DNA of 64,000 nt from Adiantum capillus-veneris (Eukaryota; Streptophyta; Polypodiopsida; Polypodiales; Pteridaceae). The stretch spans positions 112,436,141 through 112,500,140 of the forward strand of contig CM043942.1 of assembly GCA_014529385.2 (NCBI GenBank), in the 5' to 3' direction. The notes beneath the pieces are model-generated. The model had not been told where the DNA came from, did no database searches, and saw nothing but the letters and a program-made list of their open reading frames with translations. The translations under genes were made by a program, and so were the position numbers. Positions 11,617 through 23,728 of the stretch are shown here, piece by piece. How positions within the stretch are numbered: the first letter of the stretch is position 1; every line of letters starts with the position of its first letter.

Positions 11617-12985
11617 ATAATGATATAGAAACAATGGCAATACTAGATAGTTGGCCAGGCATAGCCATAGCCACAAAAGCAGTATGGAAATCATGGAGAA
11701 AACCAGCCATTAGAAAAACTTGAATGAAATTGCAATTGGCTGATGGACACATCAAAAAAACCTTAGGACTGCTTGAAAAAGTGATAGTTCATTCTTGTAG
11801 GTTTGATTATCAACATACTTTTGCAATAGTGGACTTTTGGAAGAAACTCAATTACGAAACTATCTTGGGAAGGCCTTTCATGTGACAAGTACAACTCATT
11901 GAGGATTGGGAAAACAATCATCTGTACTTGAAGCAAGTGGGATCAATAACAAAGGTTAATCTAAAAGATCACACTTATAGAGATGTCATGAAAACGCCCA
12001 TACAAGAATTTGACTCAGTCTCTTCGGCTGAAACTAAGCTTCCATCTTGGTTGAACAAAGACACACCTATTTGGATGTGCGAGGCCTCAAAAAAACGGGA
12101 GATTAAAATGAGAAGGATGTATCTTAGAAAGGGATTGCACATATGAAGCCTATGTACCTAAGTTCTTTCCGAAGCACTTGTTTGAGCCATTTGAGTGAAC
12201 TCAAATTTTGGTAACAATGGATGTATGTGTAAATACGTCTATGCTTACTCAATTTTGCAGTGAGGACGGCTATGACATAATTCCTAACAAAAGAAGAAGA
12301 AGAGCTTTTGTTAAGATTACTAAAAGAATACGGAGATATCTTTGCTTTGTCTTATAAGGATCTCAACGGTGTTGATCCAAAAATCTATCAGCATACCATA
12401 CCTATGAGAGATGATGCAAAACCAAGCAGACAAAGTCCATACACTTATAATGAGACATTTGCCAGAAATCAAAGAAGAGATAGTAAAACTAAAGGAAGCC
12501 AAATTCATTTATGAAATTGAACACACTGATTGGGTGTCTCCAATTGTGGTAGTACCCAAGAAAAATGGAATATTAAGAGTGTGTGCCAATCTCAAGAAAG
12601 TGAATACAGCTACCATTAGAGACAACTTTCCTCTTCCAATCACTGAGCATGTTTTAGAACAAGTTGCAAAAAAAGAAGCTTGCAGCTTTTTAGTTGGCTT
12701 TTTGGGATACAATCAACCTTTGGATGACCCCAAAGATCAGCATAAAACTACCTTTGCAACTGAATGGGGTATTTTTGCCTATCGGGCTATGCCTTTTGGG
12801 TTTACTAATGCTCCTACCACCTTTCAAAGCTTGATGAGCCATGTCTTTAAAGAATATCTTTGGAGTTTCTTGGAGATGATCTACGTGTACATACATCAAT
12901 CTAAGATAATCATTTTGAACACCTCAAAAAGGTCTTTAAAAAATGTAAACTTTATAGGATTTGCTTGAATCTTAAAACGTACACA
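11617..12985 (+). pseudogene. Element A (old Ty3/gypsy): protease and reverse transcriptase
   Basis: Protease: active site degraded to LDSWPGIAIAT (family form D-S/T-G), followed by LQLADGHIKK and YETILGRPFM at 11860-11883. RT: YGDIFALSYKDLNGVDP near 12325, WVSPIVVVPKKNG, RVCANLKKVN, FAYRAMPFGFTNAPTTFQ (about 12776-12830). The catalytic pair survives only after a frame change (LGDDLRVHTS near 12870), followed by DNHFEHLKKVF. Stops and frameshifts near 11722, 11885, 12450 and 12870 show a long-dead copy. Neighbouring RNase H and integrase follow, the latter interrupted at 14369. Confidence 0.88.
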
Positions 12986-13189
12986 TTATAGACAGACAAG
13001 GAAAAATTCTTGGACACATAGTGTCTCAAAATGGCATACTACTAATATGGATAAAATTCATGTTATTGTTGAATTGGCTAGACCGACAACAGTCCATTCG
13101 TGGGACATTGTGGATATTACAGAGGATTCATTTACATGTACGCTATAACTGCAAAACCTATTTACAACTTGATTACACTCTTTGAATGG

Positions 13190-13843
13190 ACTGAGGAGTG
13201 TAAAGAATCATTCATGAAGCTTAAGTAGGCTCTCACTTAAGCTCCAATATTGAAAGAACCAGATTGGAATAAGATATACCACTTACATGTAGATGCTTCC
13301 AATTTTGCCATTGGATATATACTAGCTCAACCAGAAGACAGGAAAATTTATTTTCCTATTTCTTGTGCTAGTAAAAAATTGAATATGGCAGAGAAAAACT
13401 ATACAACCACCAAAAGGGAAGGATTAGGAATGATCTATGTCCTAAAAAAATATAGGAATTACCTATTTGCTAACAAATATGTGTTCTTTGTGGACCACCA
13501 AGCCTTATTGTACTTGGTCAATAAGCCATGCAACACAAGAAGAATAGTGAGATGGTTCATTATTCTTCTGGAATTTGATTTCACTGTAGTTGTTAAAAAG
13601 GGCACCGCTCACCAAAGAGCAGATTATTTGTCAAGGATTATATCAGGAGAACCACCCAAGGGAGTAGACAATGATCTACTAGATGCATATCTATTCTCAG
13701 TGGAAATGATACCCCGATGGTCAGAAAATATGGTATCATTGATGACCATAGCTCAAGTGGATTCACAAATACCACTTCCTAATACAATCGAATTAATTGA
13801 GCAATCGTCTATGTATCAATTACTAGCTAGAAGGCTATACTAA
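13190..13843 (+). pseudogene. Element A: RNase H domain
   Basis: Ty3-type RNase H: LHVDASNFAIGYILAQ (first D), FPISCASKKLN, YTTTKREGLGMIYVLKK (E), FFVDHQALLYL (D), and TAHQRADYLSRI (last D). Preceded by a thumb-like WTEECKESFMKL. Catalytic residues are kept although the surrounding pol is broken. The frame ends at a TAA near 13841. Confidence 0.88.
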
Positions 13844-13849
13844 AAGAAA

Positions 13850-14066
13850 TCAAGATGGAATCCTGCTTTTGTGTATTAATCCTGAGGAGAAAACCCAATA
13901 CCTAAGTCAAGCACATATTATCATAGTGGGACTTCACTTTGCGGCAAACCAAACTATGCAACAAATCTTGAGACTTAGAGTATTTTGGCCAACTATGAGA
14001 AGTGACATTCACTCATTTGTACAAAAATGTCCTCAATGCCAAAAACACGCACCAACACTCATGTGA
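13850..14066 (+). pseudogene. Element A: first H2C2 zinc-binding domain
   Basis: Downstream of RNase H: SQAHIIIVGLHFAANQT, VFWPTMRSDIHSFVQ and KCPQCQK give the H-H-C-C arrangement of an integrase N-terminal domain. It is followed not by the integrase core but by a second such domain (14090-14369 plus 41336 onwards). Confidence 0.75.
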
Positions 14067-14089
14067 CATTGTTCCAAATATCACTCCTC

Positions 14090-14369
14090 CCTAAGTGGAG
14101 TAACTATCTAGTTACTTACTTATCAAGCCGAACATTTCTTGACGATATGAGTAAACGTTGCCAAAGAGCAATTGAAACAAAAGCAAGAGACTATGCTCTT
14201 ATTGGAAACCAGTTGTATCAGAGAGGAAAGGATCAAAATCTACCTCTTGTGCAAATAGAAATGAATATATTCCCATTATAGAACAAGCTCATGCTGGATT
14301 AGCTGGAGGTCACTTTTTTAGTGGAACCACCGCAAGAGCAATCTTAATGGTAGGCATATGGTAGCCAAC
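14090..14369 (+). pseudogene. Element A: linker and second H2C2 domain, cut by element B
   Basis: KWSNYLVTYLSS, ARDYALIGNQLYQRG, then EQAHAGLAGGHFFSGTTARAI supplies the two histidines. The frame runs to GIW-stop-PT at 14369, where element B starts, and resumes at 41336 with LFPDAKEYIQRCDA. Joining the two sides (minus one target duplication) keeps the frame, proving one interrupted gene. Confidence 0.85.
14365..14369. repeat. Element B target site duplication, left copy
   Basis: CCAAC, repeated at 41331-41335. Five bases is the usual LTR-retrotransposon value. Confidence 0.92.
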
Positions 14370-14727
14370 TGTTGACAGCTCAACCTTTCAACAACGCTTC
14401 CACAAAGATTCCCTGAAGATTCCTCAAAGATTCTCTAAAGATTTCATATGAAGATGCTGATGAAGTGTTGAAGATGAAGATGGATGTTGTAATGTGAAGA
14501 TACAAGCTCATGGACATCGTCGAATATCCCGTTATTATTATTTTGAGCCATTACGGCCACTTTTGTAATGTTTATAGGAACTTCATATTTTAAGTCCGCA
14601 ATTGTACTTTGGCCACAAATGCTTGTTGGATGAGCAAAGCCAGCTCACGGTGTTGTAATTAAGCTCTATAGAAGCCTAGGGACAAATCAGGTCATTTTGG
14701 GCGGACATTAGGTTTTCTAAGGTTTAG

Positions 14728-14735
14728 TATATAAA
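14728..14735 (+). promoter_or_regulatory. Probable TATA box of the element B LTR
   Basis: TATATAAA, preserved in the 3' LTR at 40624-40631. Position about 360 bases into the LTR fits a U3 promoter. Confidence 0.6.
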
Positions 14736-14807
14736 CCAAAACCTAAAGCTTTCTAAGGCGACTTCTAATAATCTTATCTTCTGTGTCGACTGGGAGACTG
14801 TGAGAGA

Positions 14808-14812
<5 letters not shown>

Positions 14813-14896
<84 letters not shown>

Positions 14897-14899
14897 CGC
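14813..14899 (+). repeat. (TG)n(CG)n microsatellite in the 5' LTR
   Basis: About 37 TG units then CGCGCGCGCG. The 3' LTR has only about seven TG units at the same site, so the expansion followed insertion. Confidence 0.95.
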
Positions 14900-15512
14900 T
14901 ACAAGAGCTACGGTGGTCGGAATCGCAAACGGAGAGCAGCAGCGTGTTGCCCACGAGGAGAGCTACACGTAGATGCTTACATCACGCGCGTTCGTCTGTG
15001 TTTTGGCAAATTCACCCGCGAGCTACTTTTGGAGTTTCAGTGAGTAAACATTGTCCGTTTTTGCATTTCAGCATATCCACAGGATCAAAGTGAGTAGAGC
15101 TACACATTGGGCATGTTAAATTTTAGAAACAGTGACCTGTAAAATCCGACCAGACATCCTACGCGTTTTCTGCACGGAGGGTATTGGGTTAGGATTTGTG
15201 GTTAGAGACCTTAGGGATAGCGGCCTTCTAGTGTGTGTAGGACTTCCCTTGAGTTTCGCAAAGTTTCGAGATCGTTTGATGGGCTTTTGGCTTGTGGTAG
15301 CATCATAGGAGACTCTCACATTCACAGAACCAATGGCATGTAGATTTCATATCTCTGTAGGAAGTAGGAAGTAGTCATTAGTTGGTCGAGAAGAGGTTGA
15401 CACCCTTTGCTTGCTTCCATGCGCCTGCAGGTCGAGCTTCGTCCTCAGTTGACATTATATGTTAGGTGAGTTCTCGCTATGCTTACGTCTGTCACGGCGT
15501 ATCCGCCAACAT

Positions 15513-15530
15513 TGGCGCCGTTGTCGGGGA
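15513..15530 (+). other. Primer binding site of element B, tRNA-Asp type
   Basis: TGGCGCCGTTGTCGGGGA, one base after the LTR end. It is complementary to the 3' end of plant tRNA-Asp(GUC) with one mismatch in the part I can recall. Confidence 0.8.
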
Positions 15531-18500
15531 CGAGGGCCCTAAGTAGGTGACCGAGACTAGTCCTTGAGGATAGAGGTCCCTCTGGCTTGCCAGAGGATAT
15601 TCATTCTTTTAGATATGATCAGAGAGTGGTGGACTCTTTTGGTCTTAGAGGGAGTCTAGGGAGTGTGTGTTTGGCCTAGATCCTTGGTTTTAGGTAGTAT
15701 TAGGTAGTAGTAGGTTGTGGTGTAGAGAGTAGGAGTTGGAGTGGTAAATGTGGTGGTAGGTTAACTTGAGAGTCTGTGTGAGGCCAGGAAGCAACCAAGA
15801 CATCAAAATCACCATCTCACATGATGAGTAGAAGTAGGGTAAGTAGGATATCTTGATTGCTGATCTAGAGTACTTTATGCAAGTCTTATTTGCTGTTAGG
15901 CTCATCAGAGAAGTGGAAAACCCTAAGTAGGAAAGACGGTAAATTGTGTTTGGAAGCTGATTTGAAGTCCAAAAGTTTCTGTGATTATTGATGAGAGCTC
16001 TACAGAGCATAGGGAGTACTACTGTCCGAAAAAAAATTGCATTTTAAGACAGTAGACATCCTACACGTAGGATGTCTCCAAGGCACTTTTGGCAGGGAAT
16101 TTGGGGAAATTGAGGTTACCAGTGGGTTCAGAGGGTAGGCTTTACCCTAGTAACATATTGACTTGAGTGTTTTTCCCTATTTTTGTTGACCAAAAGCCAA
16201 AAGGTGGAGTCAGAAAACGTAAAATTTTAGGAAAGGCTTAAATTGAGTGATTTTTGCATGGTTTCTCAATGGTGAAGCATACTTGCACTTGCTAAGAGCA
16301 TAAGGAAGCATCAGGGACACTTCAGTCTAAAAAAATAAGCAGTAGACATCCTACGCGTAGGATGTCTACAGGGTGATCCAGGCACTTTTTTGAAAATCTG
16401 AGGTTACCAGTGTGTGTAGAAGGTAGGTTCTACCCTATTTTCATCTGGAAAGTGGAAATTTGATCACATTTTGACAGATTAAAGCCAGAAGACAAGAATT
16501 GCCAGACATCCTACCCAAATTGTGTCCAAGACCTAATTTTGATACCAAACCATAGGATGACTCCATAGGCATGTTCTAAATGTTGTATTGAGTACATGTG
16601 ATAAATTTCATCTCATTTGGGTCAGTGAAAGTGAAGATTGAACAGACTTTAGCGTTTTTGAACGGACAAAAGGCAAGAATAGCTAGTTTTGGGGTCTTTT
16701 GACATCTAAACTCAAATCTAAGCATACCAATGGGTAGCGGAAGACTAGGGGAATCTTTGGTCCAAGTTTGGGTTCATTTTGAGCAAAAAGACATCCTACA
16801 CGTAGGATGTCTACTGCATGATTCTGAGACCAAAATTCTACCGTGACCATACCATGCTGTCATATAGCCTTAGATAAGCCTCCTAGGCAAATTTGGTCCA
16901 ATTTGAAGTTGATTTGACTTGGAAATTCACCAGATCGGACATCTGGCTTCTGAAACAGATACTTGATCATTTGACAAGCCTACAAGTGTTAGAATAAAAA
17001 AAGTAAAAATAGCTGTGAGTGTAGCACATCAAGGGGAAGCTACAGTGCAAGTTTGAGCTGAAACAGAGCAAAAAGACATCCTATCCGTAGGATGTCTCAA
17101 GGACTATTTTTATGTCCAATTGAAATTTTGAGCATACCAGTGTGTTGTTAGACTCAAGGGGAACTTGTGGTTCAAATTTTGGCCAAATCTAAGCAAAGAG
17201 ACATCCTACCCGTAGGATGTCTCCAGGTGCTAAATGAACTTCTAGGTAGATTTTGACCTCATACATTTGTTTATCATGTCCTATTAAGCTTATCCATCAA
17301 GTTTCAAGTCACTTGGACATCATTTGCTCCTGAAAAAAGACATCCTACCCTCTTAGTGCACCAGAAGCTTATGCAGCCCAAATCTTGACCTTTTGACATC
17401 CAAACTCAAATCTGAGCATAGTATTGGGTTGTTAAGCACTAGGAGAATCTTGGGATCAAGTTTGGACAAAATCTGAGAAGTTGGACATCCTACGTGTAGG
17501 ATGTCTCCTGCATGATTTAGGACTCCAAACCAACCTGTGAGCACACCACTGTGATCAGCACATCAAAGAGAGGCTGGTGTGAAAATTTCAAGTCATTCTG
17601 AGCAAAAAGACATCTTATGCGTAGGATGTCTCCTGAATGATTTTGGACCCTAGACCAACATTTGACAATACCAAAGTGTTTCATAGCATCTTATAAGCTT
17701 GCCAGTCAATTTTGGTCCAATTTGGAGCTCATTTGACTTGAGAAATCAGCTGATAGAGTATCCAGCTTTTGAAACAGTTTCTTGAGCATTTGACCAGTCT
17801 AGAGGTGTCAGAACAAAAAGTGAGGATACCTAGGGGTTCAACACACCAAGGGGCGTCTCTGCACCAAATTTTATTCAATTCTGAGCAAAAATACATCCTA
17901 CCCGTAGGATGTCTAGGATTTTATTTTGAAATTTTGACCATACCACTATGTTGCTAGACCCAAGGGGAACCTTTGAACCAAATCTTGCTTCATTCTGAGC
18001 AGAAAAAAATTTGGGCATAGGATGTCGCCACGGGGTTTTTGGGTAGGAATTTGGGAATTCTGACACCACCAGTGTGTTTAGAGGGTAGGTTTTACCCTAG
18101 GAACCTGCAGACTTTAGTGTTTTTCCATGTTTTTGATGTCCAAAAGTCAAAAGACGAAGTCAGAAAGCAAAAAATTCATAAATTGCTTGTTTGGAGTGAT
18201 TTTGACATTCAAATGAAATTCTGAGCATACCAAGGTGTTGCTAGCTCAAGGGGAACCTTTGAACCAAATCTTGCTTCATTCTGAGCAGAAAAAAAATGGG
18301 CGTAGGATGTCTCCAGGCCAGTTTTAGGGTCCAACTGTAATTTTGACCATACAGGGGTGTTCACAGTGTCACAGAGATCCCAAATCTTCTTTTAAAATTG
18401 AATTTGGACTCATTTTGACCATTCTAAACTGCATTTCACTATTTTGGCCATAAATTTCACAAACGGTATTGGATTGGAAAAGTTTTTATATCAAAACCTA

Positions 18501-19628
18501 GCCTGAGAGAGACACTACAGATCTTAGAGCAAAACTTGAACTAAATGTAAGACTTTGGCAACCGTTTAGGTCAACTTTGAAAAGATTGTCGTTTAAGGCC
18601 TCAAAATGCATCCGGAAGTCAAGTGTGTCTAAAACCGACAGTTTGAAGGAATTAGGAGAAAACGGTCACGGTTTTGAACATAGTTTTGACTTTTCCGTAG
18701 GAGAGGGGCTAGTGAGCCACAAGCGAGGTCATCGGCTAGAGTCAACCCAGGCTCTGAAACAGACCGCTCAAATTGACCTATAGCGGACACGAGTGCATGT
18801 GAGATTTTCATCATCGAGAAGCTGAAATTTGAAACCAGATTTGGTCTCTAGGCCTTCTAATTGATCATTAAAGACTGCTAAGTTAGCAGATTGAAATTAT
18901 CTTTTGGGCAAACCATTGGTCACCCGCCCGCGGGACGGTGTAAAAGTTAACTACGGCCTAGTGTAAAAGTTGAGCGTCCATACACAAATCTGGTAGAAGT
19001 AAGACCATACACAAGGACTCTTGATTTTGCAACAAGAGTCTCGCAAGTTTTGGAGAACTTTAACACAAGATTTTTGCTAGCAAATCACTGCAACCTGTGC
19101 ATAATTCTCTTGTGCTAGCTTAAGTTTAGTTCAGCTAAAAGCTAACTTGAAAGTCACTTCCGAGCCCACGGAACAAGTGTGGCCGTCAAAGGCACATCAA
19201 GAATTTTTTGTATTCATTGTGAAAAATTTTGCCAGCTAAATAGTATTTTAGCTACAGATTGTGTACTAAAGTGAACATAGGTTAGCTCGACTCAAGAATC
19301 GCTACGAAGGGAGCAATCGTTGCAGTATAGTGGTAAGTTGCATAACTTATCACAGTGCTTGCAATAGATGGAGCCCTGCTAAAAATCTCTAGGCAAAGCA
19401 AGCAGCCAGACAAGTCAGTATCAGCCTTGCCAAGCAAGGGAGCTAAGAAGTTCAAGCAGTGCAAGCAAAGCCCAGTTCAGAAAACTTAGAGATTAAGGCA
19501 TCCACAAAAGCTGAAGGACCTCAAGAGAAAAAGACCGACACAAGGGTGCTAATAATTTTTATTAGCATTGAGGCAAGCAATTAGAACTATCACTAAACAG
19601 GTACAACAAGGGAGTCAAGACGAAAGCA
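15531..19628 (+). other. Long untranslated leader of element B
   Basis: About 4.1 kb without a convincing ORF between primer site and gag. 16054-18312 holds the palindrome array. 18313-19628 is non-repetitive with purine-rich text and no recognised signals. Leaders of this length are seen in large Tat/Ogre-like plant elements. Confidence 0.8.
16054..18312 (+). repeat. Array of 24-bp palindromes in the element B leader
   Basis: The unit is AGACATCCTAC, two variable bases, GTAGGATGTCT. Good copies start at 16054, 16344 (perfect), 16789, 17074, 17199, 17483, 17609 and 17891. Left-arm-only copies lie at 16504 and 17339, and right-arm-only copies near 18017 and 18301. Spacing is about 120-160 or 285-297 bases, so an underlying unit of roughly 140 bp is repeated. 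Shared flanks before the palindrome read TCTGAGCAAAAAG. Each copy can form an 11-12 bp hairpin in RNA or a cruciform in DNA. The LTRs carry a half-site. Confidence 0.92.
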
Positions 19629-22048
19629 ATGGCGTCTCAAAGGAATCAGACCAGCCGAGACGAAGCTTCAAGTGCATCCACAGAAATTACAAGAGAGCAA
19701 ATTTGGATCTATCTGATTGGCCACTACAAAGGACTGCCATGCTATGAGGATGTCAATCGGAATTTGTATATCAAGAAAAGAAAGATACAGAGGAAACTCG
19801 GACATCTCAACATGTGGAAGTTGAAACAGCGAAGAATGTACTACACCCACATCCAGATTTCATGGAAGACTGTCTGGGATCAATTTACATGAGGCACGGA
19901 AAATACATCGACAATGAGATAGAAATGTTGTACAAGGATCAACTTACAGAACTCTAGGCATAACCTCCAAGTATTTTTCTGGGCAAAACTCAAGATGGGA
20001 AATGGCAAATTGGTACCCTCTATGTAGATGAGGACGGTCGCTACTACAAAGCTGCCACAAATCATGAAGTTCCTGCAGAGAGTAACCAATATTTTGCAAC
20101 AGCTGAAATATTTGGATTAAGAGAGGAAGACTACAAATCTGAAGGTGGTAATGTTTATCATCTAGTCATGGCTTTACCTCTTGATACGCAGCTAGAAGAG
20201 TTAACAACTACAATTGTCACTGCACAAATGAGTGGCACAACACAAGGCACAACATGGAAAGACACGGCACAAGTCTTGTGCACCGCACCAACACAAGACA
20301 AAGCACAAACACACCAAATTGCACAAACAGGGAATATGCCGGAAGTACCAGCTATGAAGATAGCACAACTTCAAAAAGAGCTAGCTCGGTCTCAAGAGCT
20401 ACTTAACAGAGCACAACAAGTCATATCATCAGGCAATAACCGAAGGCCATTATCAAATATGGAACCCTCGCGGATGGGGGGAGTTCAAACTCCACACAGA
20501 GACCCTATCTCTTCAAGAGTGGGATTAAGAAGTCCAGTTTTACAAGAAGCAGTGTCCTTTTCAAGAGCCCAAGTGGAATTTCAAGCAGCATTGGAAGATG
20601 TCGAGCCGGAGGAGAGACTACTGGAAATTCACAATGCCAAATGTAGAAGGTCAGGTCAAGATGTCATTGTGGTCGACAAATACGATAGGCACTATGAAAT
20701 AGCCGATGTGAAAAATATGGATGAGTTTAGCATTTGTGGGCAACGTGTAAGTCACATACTTGGACCCCGTCCAAAAGCACCATCCAGGGAAACGGAAAAC
20801 AAAGATTCGGATCGATCTTCACCCTCGGTGCAAACCTCGCCAAAATCAACTCGGAAACATAGCCCTAAGGCTATGCCAAAGCCCCACGTCAAAGACCATA
20901 TGCTGATGGAAGAATTAGCATTACAACTGCTAGAAATCATGGATAGTGATTTGATCTTGTATGCAAGCAACAATGGAAGCTATTTTCAGCTTCTCAAGGA
21001 CAAGACGATGGAGGATAAAGAGACGAATCCAATTGATACACCTAAGTCAGTCGTAATCTATAGGTTCATGCATGCAAAGAAGAAGTCATATCTGTATCTA
21101 GATACCATAGGGAACCATTATCAGCAGTATTATGGAGAGCTGCCTTGTCCAAAGGGTGCACATGTTGAGATAGTGACATATTGCAACCAATGTGCCATTG
21201 GTCATTTAGTGAAGGACTACCCAGCAAAGCTCTACATGAAAAAGAAGAAGCAACAAGCCAAAAGCAAAGTTCAAATAGTGACAACAAGGGAACGGAAGCA
21301 AGAATCTCCAATGAGATCTCCGAAAAAGAAGCAGATCTTGTCGCAGAGCACAAAAGATAGGCTCAAGACACAATTGCTTGAAGTCAAGGGTGTCAATGAC
21401 ATTATCATAGAGAATCAGGCTTTCAAAAAAGATCAATTGAAGTAGCTAATTCAAGATAGATTAAAGAACCTCAGTGAGGACAAGTCAAAGCATCCACAAG
21501 GTGATGAAGATGAAGCTCACAGTTCAAGGTTCGAGAGCAAAAGAAGGCAAGATTCTGAAGATGGTAAGTCAACCCAAGAAGAGGTGGCAGAGGTAACATC
21601 AAATCTTAGTGCCATGTCACAAGCGGAAGGCATGCAAGAAAAGTCAACAAATGAAGTTGAAATTCTACAAGGAAATTCCTCTACTTTGGAATCTGCAGTG
21701 GTGGTTAAAGCAATCAAAGACAAGCAGAAGCTAAAAGACGATGTAGCTGAAGTCTTAGAACCCACCAAAGAACAGTAAATGACCGACTCCAAGATTGACT
21801 ACCAAGGACAAGCAATGCAGGATATGAATGAATATTTTCAAACAGAGACTCTACAAAAACCCATGGAACAATGGGAATCAAAGGCCACGGAGACCATTGC
21901 ATCAGAAGAAGAGAGTCAACCTCAACATCCTGCTACACAAGCTTCAAAATATTTCCAAGAAGAAAAGTCACCATTGAATGACCTTCAAGTGCTAGAAGAA
22001 GTAAATAGTGACAGAGAGATTCTGAAATCAGGAGTCAAGGCATCATAG
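19629..22048 (+). pseudogene. Element B gag-like polyprotein
   Basis: Three open stretches (19629-19892, 19960-21445, 21584-22048) form one decayed frame with a frameshift near 19870 and stops near 19956 and 21443. A degenerate CCHC zinc knuckle (YCNQCAIGHLVKDYPAK, last C changed to Y) near 21177-21230 supports gag. The N-terminal part repeats short Y/G-rich motifs (HYKGLPCYED, VDEDGRYYKAA, VDKYDRHYEIA, ASNNGSYFQL) that may be a diverged internal repeat. The C-terminal part is rich in K, E, Q and S. No known gag domain beyond the knuckle is recognised. Confidence 0.7.
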
Positions 22049-22129
22049 TCAGAAACTAGCAATGAAGACCAACAAGCAGCTCAGGCTATAGACCTTCCCC
22101 AAAGCTATAGATGAGAAGATAGTAAGCAC

Positions 22130-22554
22130 TTGGGACATGCTACAACCAGTCAAATGACAAAGAAGTTCAACATACAAGAGGATGACAAAGCTTCCAAGGC
22201 ACAAAAGTCCAAGACAAGTACCAAAAGCAAAGAGGACATCAGTTACTTGGCAGCCAACAAGAAGATTAAATTTTCATTGCATGTGCATGAGAAACTGAAG
22301 TTCAATTTCACAGTAGAGATAGATGACACTGCCACGATGAATGTCATGTCTTATGAGCTGTGGCTACTTATAGATAAGCCAAAAATGTATGAAATTCAGG
22401 TACAAGTTCCTATATCACATGGAATAGCCGTCATAAGTTTAGGGATTGCAAAAGCTACCCTTACACTACGGTCAAAGGTAATCAAAGACAAATTCCTAGT
22501 GGTTGATTCCTCCAAAATGAGTATACATTTGATTTTGTCCAAGTGTTGGGACGT
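22130..22554 (+). pseudogene. Element B aspartic protease, truncated by element C
   Basis: FTVEIDDTATMNVMSYELW resembles a retropepsin flap start with D-T-A in place of D-T/S-G. SIHLILSKCWDV occupies the position of the usual ILG-P-W motif. The frame stops being element B sequence at 22554, where the C LTR begins. The replaced glycine makes activity unlikely. Confidence 0.65.
22551..22554. repeat. Element C target site duplication, left copy (right copy 31260-31263)
   Basis: ACGT on both sides. Only four bases match; the fifth would be G on the left and C on the right, so either the duplication is four bases or one flank mutated. Confidence 0.7.
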
Positions 22555-23705
22555 TGTTAGGAGTTTTTTGGAGCAAGGGATTGTGCATATGTACATATAC
22601 ATGCATGGTGCATCATATAAAGAATTGCCCATTTTTCAGAGCCAAGTGGTTACGTGGGGCCCACATGTGTACAGGTAGGACAAGGTGTACATAGTGCATC
22701 AATTTTCACTATTACCAGTACCATTGTGTTTTTTCTACAATAAGGAGGAGTTGGTAGCGCGTAAAACTTCTCGAGGAAGCTATCTGCGGGCCGACGACAT
22801 GAGGTAAGCAGGTGCGTCAGATGGCATCGAGTGGCGTCAGGAGGTCGAACGGGGTCAATACTTGCACGCGGAGAAGTATGGACATGACGTGGGTGTTTTC
22901 TTGTGATACTTATGCAGAAAGGTCATCATGAGGACCACTTTTTGGGGCCACTTTACGTGGTTGCGGGATGCATTATTTGGAAAAACTGAGTGCCAGGTGT
23001 GCGGATGATGCAAAAAGGTGACAACTATGCACTGCGAGGTCAGTTTTTGGCCTGTTCGGGGTCCATTTGAGGTCATCTAAAAGGCCACGGGTGCCCAACT
23101 AATAAAGCTAAGTGTGGGAACTGAAAAAACTGGGAGAAGACCAGAAAAAACGTGGAGAAGAGAGGAGGAACAGCCGCAAGTGTGTTTTTGCTATTTTTGG
23201 AGCATTTTTTGGCCCTAAACTCCTCATCCGAGGTAGGATTTGAACACTATGACATTGTAGGGTGGGGTTTTTGGGCGTTCCGGACGTAATGGCACTCTCC
23301 ATTTTGCCAAATTCCTCATAGATTTTATGCTGTTTTTCTGTGTAATCTTCTCCGGTGAGTGAAGCCTCTACTTAACTTTGTTGTTGTATCTGGTGTATTT
23401 CCTCAATACTGTGTAAACTATTTGCCCCATTGGTGTTGGGCTGAGCTTCATTGAGTCTAAACAACAGCAATTTGCCTCCTTTGAGCTGAATTGAGAGTGT
23501 GTGTGTGAGTGTGTATGTGTGAGTGGTTAGTGGGCAAGTGGAAATCTCTCTCTTCTCACTCCGTCTGTGTGTTTCCTGTCTCGGCCAGGCTGGTTGTGTA
23601 AGCCGAGTGGTGCCCCATAATGTGTGTGTGTGTGTGTGTGTATCATCCCAAGAGTGTGTGTCGGGTCATTATAGAGGCGTTGTGTATGTTTCCATCCCGC
23701 TCACA
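22555..23705 (+). repeat. Element C 5' LTR (1151 bp)
   Basis: TGTTAGGAG...CGCTCACA. Nearly identical to 30114-31259 by eye, with scattered substitutions and a longer GT run at 23620-23640. AATAAA at 23101 is a possible poly(A) signal. Confidence 0.94.
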
Positions 23706-23711
23706 TTCTTT

Positions 23712-23728
23712 TGGCGCCCCCACGGAGG
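23712..23728 (+). other. Primer binding site of element C
   Basis: TGGCGCCCCCACGGAGG, six bases after the LTR end. It starts like a tRNA acceptor-end complement (TGGCGCC); I do not assign the tRNA. Confidence 0.6.

Larger units (their letters stand above)
14370..15511 (+). repeat. Element B 5' LTR (1142 bp)
   Basis: TGTTGACA...CCAACA. It matches 40266-41330 nearly throughout (TTCAACAACG, AAGATGCTGATGAAGTG, GAGCCATTACGGCCAC). The length difference of 77 bp is explained by a microsatellite expansion in this copy. At 15152-15165 it carries AGACATCCTACGCG, the left arm of the leader palindromes. Confidence 0.93.

Noticed and set aside
16054-18312. CRISPR-like array
   Set aside because: Repeats are palindromic and regularly placed, but spacers are far too long and partly similar to each other, and the context is the leader of an LTR retrotransposon in a plant genome.
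20752-21436. Minus-strand frames opposite the element B gag
   Set aside because: Shadows of the plus-strand frame, which carries the zinc knuckle remnant.
22855-23302. Minus-strand frames in the element C LTR
   Set aside because: They occur in both LTR copies (also 30414-30861) as a consequence of LTR duplication, with no domain support.
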